Below, piece after piece: positions 59,398 through 64,000 of a DNA stretch of 64,000 bases (position 1 is the first letter of the stretch; the number at the start of each line of letters is the position of its first letter). Location of the stretch: positions 1 through 64,000 of the forward strand of contig JAILGF010000075.1 of NCBI GenBank assembly GCA_024696945.1, in the 5' to 3' direction. The translations under genes were made by a program, and so were the position numbers. Source of the stretch: Lachnospiraceae bacterium (GTDB lineage Bacteria > Bacillota > Clostridia > Lachnospirales > Lachnospiraceae). The notes under the pieces are model-generated. The model was not told the DNA's origin, did not search any database, and saw only the letters and a program-made list of their open reading frames with translations.

Positions 59398-62247
59398 ATG
59401 GAAAATGAAAATATAAATACAAATCAGGCAGCTGAGACTGTGGTGACCCAAGCGGAAACGCCTGTGGCAGAGACAGTGCAAAAGCCTGAGGCGGTCCAAA
59501 AGCCGGCAGCTGAGTCAGGGAAGGGCAAACAGAAGAAGAGCCACAAGGGTTTAAAGATTGCCCTTATAGTGATACTGGCGATAATCGTGCTTGCAGGAGC
59601 ATTTTTTGCCTACGTTTATTCCACACAGAAGGAGTATGTACTGAATAAGTGGGCGCTGATGACGAAGGACGATACCGGATATTTCAGGTACGTTATGGAC
59701 AGGAATATTGAGAAGGTTGAGAATTCGTTTGTCGAGCATAAGGAGAAAGCCGGTAACGTGGAAATTCCCGAAGAGTGGACCGCAAACGGAAGCCTTAAGG
59801 TTACTTTGGATGCGACCTTGGGAAGACTGTTCCTTGCACAGTCATTTGCGGGGTTTAAGGATGTAGGCGCAAAGTATACGGTTTCCGTAGACAAAAATAA
59901 AAATCTATCATTGTATCTCATACCGTTTTATAAGAACGTGGATCTGCTGGAAGTAGCGGGAATGGCAAATATCAAGGATCGAAAGATATATGCATCTATC
60001 CCAAGCTACAGAAAAGAGGTTGTTGATCTTTCGGCAGTACTTGATCAATATTCGGAGCAGATCGACGCGATAGAGAAAAAATTCGGTGATAATATTGACC
60101 CCGATAAATTAAAGCAGCAGTTTGAAACCCTAAAGAATAAGTTCGACAAGGACGAAATCGACAGGCTTATCCATATAGCGTATGACAAGGTTGAAAGTGC
60201 CGAGCTTGCGAAGGATGTAAAAGTTACTGTCAATGGGATGGAGAAGGAACTTAATGTTCTTTCGTGCAAGCTTTCAAAGCAGGAGTGTATAGATCTTGTA
60301 AAGGCATATGTTAATGAGCTTGAGATCAACATTCTTACCCTTATCCCCGATCTTTCGGGAATGGATCTTTCGGGAATAGAAGGTCTTGACAAGATCAACG
60401 TTTCGGATCTGCTGAACATAAAGAAGAAAATAACAGAGCTGAAGGACGATCTTTACAAGAAGATGGAGGAAGCCAATCTTTCAGCGGATTTAAGCTTCTA
60501 TGTTGATGCGAAGGGGGATATCCAAGGCGGAGCGATCAAGGTTTCATACAATGAGACCAAGGTGAAGATCGATTGTCTGAAAGCTGTTGAAAAAGAAAAC
60601 GAGAACAAGGCACAGTACGGAATAGACGTTACCCTTAACGGCATGAAGCTTGCAAGTATCATATGCAATACCGAGAAATCAGACGGAAAGTGTACTTTTG
60701 ATGCCACAGTTAAACCCGGAGCGATGATAGAAGCAGTGGTAAAGGGCGGAAGCAGTTATGTTCTGACAGCAAAGGGAAGCTTTACCGATATGTCTTCCGG
60801 TACAAGTGAGATCGATCTTGAGGCGGTGCTTAACGGAAGCGACGGAGAACTGGCAAGCATTTATTTAAAGAACAGCTTCTCAAGCGGGCACAAGGATCTT
60901 CTGGATACCTCAGAGGATAACGTTATAGACATAATGGAGCTTCCGGATTCGGATTATATTGATCTTGGTGCACTGCTAAAGCCCATTCTTGATAACGTTG
61001 ATAAGATAAATGATGAGGGTCTCAACAACTTCCTTGCAGAATTCATGCAGAACACGCTGGGCCTTAAACAGATGGATGTTCCCGGACTTAAGACCATGGT
61101 CAACAGTGGACTTATAAGCGCCGGAAATTCGGTGGTTAAGGACAGACTGAGAAAGTTCCTTGGGATTGAACCTCCGTACGATTATTCGTCACTGAGCGAA
61201 AAAGCAAAGGAGAACGAAGGAATCTATCTTTATTCCTGGGATAACCTAAAGGATGTGCCTCTCACGGCCGCAGCCGGAAATCTGACCTTTAAGGTTTATG
61301 ACTATTTTGACAGACCGGATGAATTTAATCCCGATATAGAGGATGAAAAGGTTAAATTCCTTGCACAGCATGCAGACAGGAGCTTTGAACGGCCTGCAGA
61401 GGACGGCGAGTTCATTGAGATGGGAGACAAGATCGTGTTTGACGTTGCTCCTCTTATCGGTTCTTCGGTTATTGACAGTTACACTTACTACGATCAGAAG
61501 ACCACGCTCGGAAATTATGATTATGGCGCAGGGATTGATGACAAGCTTGTCGGTATAAAGAAAGGTCAGACGATCGACTTAGAGCTTACGCTTGATGATC
61601 GGTTCGGAGCTTTTGCAGGTTATACCGGAACCTTCAGGATAACGGTTAAGGATATCACAAAGGTTAAGATGCCTGAGTGGACAGAAGAGTTCATTGTGGG
61701 ACAGCTAGGTTACGAGTCTGTTGAAGCTTTAGAGCAGGAGCTTATTGATAAAGCCCGCGAGGAATACGAGTCACAGACAGAGCAGTATAAGCCCGAGAGC
61801 GAGGATATAATGGCTAAGCTTATGGATGCAGTTGTTCTAACTGTGGATCTAAACGCTTGCGATAGCGAAGCTCTTGAGGCTGCAAGAACCTATGATAAAG
61901 CATTTAAGAGTTCCTACGGATCGGCTCTCATGGATATCCTGAAGGCAGCAGGATTACCGATGGATTCCATTTCAAAGATCATGGGTACAGATACAAGGAT
62001 CGATGAATACGGTGTCCGCAGAAGGATAGTCGATGCGGTTGTCGCTTATAATTTCGATCTGACAGTCAGTCAGGCAGAGTATGATAATTTTATGAGCGTT
62101 ATGGCAAACAATCTCGGATACAGTGAATCTGCAGCATTTATCGAGGCTGTTGAGAACAAGTACGGAAAGCGTCTTTTCGTTGATACCATAATCGATATTA
62201 AGGTACAGCAAAAGCTTTATTCGATGGCAGAGATAGATTGGGAATAG
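59398..62247 (+). CDS. Membrane-anchored protein with C-terminal FKBP/trigger-factor-like domains
   Basis: This is a 949-residue protein. A Gln/Pro/Glu-rich cytosolic tail (1-48) is followed by one transmembrane helix (about 52-75). An external region of about 580 residues beginning YVLNKWALMTKDD resembles DUF6583-type Lachnospiraceae proteins. Residues about 675-755 look like an FKBP-type PPIase domain as in trigger factor: GDKIVFDVAPL, GAGIDDKLVGIKKGQ, LTLDDRFGAFAGYTGTF. The remaining 190 helical residues match the trigger factor C-terminal chaperone arms. It may be an extracytoplasmic foldase acting near the upstream PBP, inferred from topology only. Confidence 0.75.
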   Translation: MENENINTNQAAETVVTQAETPVAETVQKPEAVQKPAAESGKGKQKKSHKGLKIALIVILAIIVLAGAFFAYVYSTQKEYVLNKWALMTKDDTGYFRYVMDRNIEKVENSFVEHKEKAGNVEIPEEWTANGSLKVTLDATLGRLFLAQSFAGFKDVGAKYTVSVDKNKNLSLYLIPFYKNVDLLEVAGMANIKDRKIYASIPSYRKEVVDLSAVLDQYSEQIDAIEKKFGDNIDPDKLKQQFETLKNKFDKDEIDRLIHIAYDKVESAELAKDVKVTVNGMEKELNVLSCKLSKQECIDLVKAYVNELEINILTLIPDLSGMDLSGIEGLDKINVSDLLNIKKKITELKDDLYKKMEEANLSADLSFYVDAKGDIQGGAIKVSYNETKVKIDCLKAVEKENENKAQYGIDVTLNGMKLASIICNTEKSDGKCTFDATVKPGAMIEAVVKGGSSYVLTAKGSFTDMSSGTSEIDLEAVLNGSDGELASIYLKNSFSSGHKDLLDTSEDNVIDIMELPDSDYIDLGALLKPILDNVDKINDEGLNNFLAEFMQNTLGLKQMDVPGLKTMVNSGLISAGNSVVKDRLRKFLGIEPPYDYSSLSEKAKENEGIYLYSWDNLKDVPLTAAAGNLTFKVYDYFDRPDEFNPDIEDEKVKFLAQHADRSFERPAEDGEFIEMGDKIVFDVAPLIGSSVIDSYTYYDQKTTLGNYDYGAGIDDKLVGIKKGQTIDLELTLDDRFGAFAGYTGTFRITVKDITKVKMPEWTEEFIVGQLGYESVEALEQELIDKAREEYESQTEQYKPESEDIMAKLMDAVVLTVDLNACDSEALEAARTYDKAFKSSYGSALMDILKAAGLPMDSISKIMGTDTRIDEYGVRRRIVDAVVAYNFDLTVSQAEYDNFMSVMANNLGYSESAAFIEAVENKYGKRLFVDTIIDIKVQQKLYSMAEIDWE

Positions 62248-62255
62248 TTCATAAA

Positions 62256-62287
62256 GAAAAAAGCTCCTTGATGAAGGAGCTTTTTTC
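62256..62287. terminator. Bidirectional intrinsic terminator
   Basis: GAAAAAAGCTCCTT pairs with AAGGAGCTTTTTTC around a short loop. T-runs exist on both strands, serving the plus-strand gene and the convergent ABC exporter operon. Confidence 0.93.
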
Positions 62288-62326
62288 TATGAGGGTTAAT
62301 ATATCGAACATTGTGATAATCTGCCG

Positions 62327-62359
62327 AATCAATCGGAGAACCGTCCCTCTGATCGATTA
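62327..62359. repeat. Third copy of the GGGACGGT palindromic repeat
   Basis: Read on the minus strand this is GATCAGAGGGACGGTTCTCC plus GATTGATT, nearly identical to copy 1 at 39566. The edge of the repeat supplies the TAA stop codon of the minus-strand membrane protein gene. Confidence 0.8.
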
Positions 62360-63055
62360 TTTGGATGCCTGACGGAGTGCATAACGCACTGCCATGTCAC
62401 TGATAGGTTTTTTGTATAACAGCAGGCTTATGATATATCCGATGATAGCTCCAACGATCAAAATAGCTAAGGATACTATTATCAGCAGCAGAGGGCTGTT
62501 ATCGGCACCGATCAGATTTTCGCTTATTCTTATGAATATTTCGGTTCTGGCGCTGAATCCCAGGATACCGATTACGGTAAGGGCTATAAATACGATGGAT
62601 AATATATATGACCTATAAGAAAATGCCATATATATGAAAAAGATGAATAACCAGACTGCCATAAAAAGTATAGTGCTGTAAGCCCTAGGGTATGGTACAT
62701 TATTAGCCTCCAAAAATTCGGGAGTGACCTTTATCAGCCTTATGGCCACATATATTGCGAAAACTATAAAGCTGGTGATGAATGTGATCAAAATGGGACC
62801 TGTTACCTGGAGCTTTTTCTTCATAGGTGAAGTCTGTACCATCTTTGAAACGGTGGTGGAAAATACCAGCTGATAGAAATACATTCCTGTCAGTGCAAGA
62901 TAAAGTGCAGCAAGTGAATATGATGAACCGCTGTCGCTAAAACCTATGACCTCAAAAAGTATACCAAATATGAAAAATAGCACAGCCAGAACAAGTATCA
63001 TCTTAAACTGAAGGGCATATCGCATCATTTTTATATATTTAACTAAGTCTTTCAT
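62357..63055 (-). CDS. Six-span membrane protein of an ABC exporter, subunit 2
   Basis: This is a 232-residue protein with about six transmembrane helices and little else recognisable. It follows another membrane protein and an ABC ATPase in the same direction, which is the layout of ABC-2-type exporters with two different permease subunits. AAAGGAG precedes the start. Its stop codon lies within a copy of the dispersed GGGACGGT repeat, so the C-terminus may have been altered by insertion of that repeat. The transported compound is unknown. Confidence 0.6.
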   Translation of the reverse strand: MKDLVKYIKMMRYALQFKMILVLAVLFFIFGILFEVIGFSDSGSSYSLAALYLALTGMYFYQLVFSTTVSKMVQTSPMKKKLQVTGPILITFITSFIVFAIYVAIRLIKVTPEFLEANNVPYPRAYSTILFMAVWLFIFFIYMAFSYRSYILSIVFIALTVIGILGFSARTEIFIRISENLIGADNSPLLLIIVSLAILIVGAIIGYIISLLLYKKPISDMAVRYALRQASK

Positions 63056-63086
63056 ATGGATTTTATCTCCTTTTTATAAGATCCGA

Positions 63087-63752
63087 TCAGGTATCCGAGA
63101 AGCTTGAAGTGTAACCTTTAACACAATCCTTGTATAAAATAATTCCGACAACAATGTTTATTGCTTCGATTATTGCGAATGATATAAGTGCAGCGATTGC
63201 AAAGCTGCTTATATGTTCAGGCAATAAAAAGCTGTAGATTACAAGAAGTATGGTGGAGAACATGGAACAGATATAACATACAGCTATCTGAACCGCTATA
63301 GTGAGCACGATCCTTCTGGAGATGATCAGGGTGAGGTTTGTGGTAAGCCCTGATATCGGGATATATATAAGCAGCAGAAGAATTGAATCGAAAAATGTTT
63401 CACTGTCTATATAGTAGATAATCTCTGCCAGGAGATATCCCAAGTATGCCAGTACTATGCATCCCTGCTTTATCCAAAGGTCTGTCTTAACAGCGGTTTT
63501 AAAAAGGTTCAACCCCTTGGATGAAGATTTAATGAACTGCATGCTCTTTTGTTTTCTTGAACTGGTTCCCGAAAATGCGAAGTAATCAAGGAAAACCAAT
63601 ACCAGAGGCATGCCGGCTGAGATTATAACAACCCAGACGGAACCCATATAAACATCTGCCAGAAAGCCCAGCACCATAAATCCGAGACATATTACACAAT
63701 GAAGAATACGGTAGCCTAGGGACGTAAAGGCTAAATAAGGTGTTTTTTTCAT
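63087..63752 (-). CDS. Six-span membrane protein of an ABC exporter, subunit 1
   Basis: This is a 221-residue protein with about six hydrophobic helices and a basic cytosolic loop (TSSRKQKSMQFIKSSSKG). It has no recognised family signature. AAGAAAGGG precedes the start 15 bp after the ATPase stop codon, and the next membrane protein gene begins 31 bp downstream. Its position makes it the likely permease partner of the ABC ATPase. Short subunits of this kind are common in peptide or bacteriocin-immunity type exporters, but no evidence here fixes that. Confidence 0.6.
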   Translation of the reverse strand: MKKTPYLAFTSLGYRILHCVICLGFMVLGFLADVYMGSVWVVIISAGMPLVLVFLDYFAFSGTSSRKQKSMQFIKSSSKGLNLFKTAVKTDLWIKQGCIVLAYLGYLLAEIIYYIDSETFFDSILLLLIYIPISGLTTNLTLIISRRIVLTIAVQIAVCYICSMFSTILLVIYSFLLPEHISSFAIAALISFAIIEAINIVVGIILYKDCVKGYTSSFSDT

Positions 63753-63767
63753 TTTACGTACCCTTTC

Positions 63768-64000
63768 TTATTTGATAAGTGAGTTCTTTTTCATTACAGC
63801 AACACTGATCTTGAAAAGTGAAGGTGTCTCAGTCACTATATCGAGACCTGCAAGCTTGTCGAGATTTTCTGAGAGGCACATACCTTCAAAACCGTAATTG
63901 GACTGTGACATGGTGTAGAGAATGGGACGTACTTTTTCGATATCCTCTTTCTCTCCCTTTACAACAATGTATTTTTCTTTGAGATCCTCTACAAAACCCT
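63768..64000 (-). CDS. C-terminal end of a probable ABC transporter ATPase (partial)
   Basis: This reading frame, open to the window edge, encodes the last 76 residues, starting GFVEDLKEKYIVVKGE and ending KKNSLIK before TAA. The layout (FVEDLKEKYIVVKGEKED..., then a short acidic segment and SLFKISVAV) resembles the poorly conserved C-terminal tail after the nucleotide-binding domain of ABC-2 exporter ATPases. The Walker and signature motifs lie outside the window. The two membrane protein genes downstream support the assignment. Confidence 0.55.
   Translation of the reverse strand, partial: GFVEDLKEKYIVVKGEKEDIEKVRPILYTMSQSNYGFEGMCLSENLDKLAGLDIVTETPSLFKISVAVMKKNSLIK

Overview
The window looks like part of a Lachnospiraceae chromosome, probably a motile gut or rumen bacterium of the Butyrivibrio/Pseudobutyrivibrio type. 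This is inferred from gene content and not from any rRNA: clostridial-type promoters and Shine-Dalgarno sites, Gram-positive lipoproteins, a secreted GH10 xylanase, a flagellin, many DUF families common in Lachnospiraceae (DUF5688, DUF6240, DUF6273, DUF951, DUF1858), and arylacetate fermentation genes. No tRNA, rRNA, CRISPR array, transposase or prophage gene was seen.

Layout. 1-4118: small lipoproteins, a methyltransferase, an NSS-family Na+ symporter and a Big_2 exported protein, with one large palindromic repeat. 4119-8016: an AT-rich accessory island with a decayed gene, a small ORF, a GIY-YIG nuclease and a DUF2075 helicase that carries an N-terminal PD-(D/E)XK-like segment. 8071-15907: a same-strand run of SCP2-like, Nudix, ArsC/Spx-like, DUF2804, a ferredoxin/[FeFe]-hydrogenase-like/GGDEF fusion overlapping a glycogen debranching enzyme, and an exported protein. 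15908-20427: an M3 oligoendopeptidase behind a possible attenuator, DUF5688, an SRAP protein and a coiled-coil protein. 20439-23373: divergent GH10 xylanase and HEXXH lipoprotein genes.

23403-37135 is a dense signalling block: a GGDEF protein, a NahK-like kinase, a degenerate GGDEF-EAL protein, a hybrid kinase with HPt, a hybrid kinase fused to DegV that is translationally coupled to an ABC importer pair, and a REC-GGDEF-REC protein. 37142-41427 holds iorA-iorB-paaK-ACT, the indolepyruvate/arylacetate module, behind a near-consensus promoter with a perfect dyad. 41512-46898 is a flagellar filament cluster (DUF6240 protein, flagellin, FliS) with sigma-28-like promoters. 47222-49548 is the rpmG-secE-nusG-rplK-rplA translation block with an L1 leader. 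49616-62287 holds alr, an SCP2-like gene paired with a double-AAA ATPase, a large LRR surface protein, a DUF1858 protein, a class A PBP and a membrane-anchored trigger-factor-like protein. 62357-64000 (minus strand) is the end of an ABC exporter operon.

The most unusual items are the kinase-DegV fusion, the hydrogenase-like GGDEF sensor coupled to the debranching enzyme gene, the two-gene nuclease/helicase island, and the cell-surface trigger-factor-like fusion. Domain names are recognised by eye from motifs and need profile searches to confirm.
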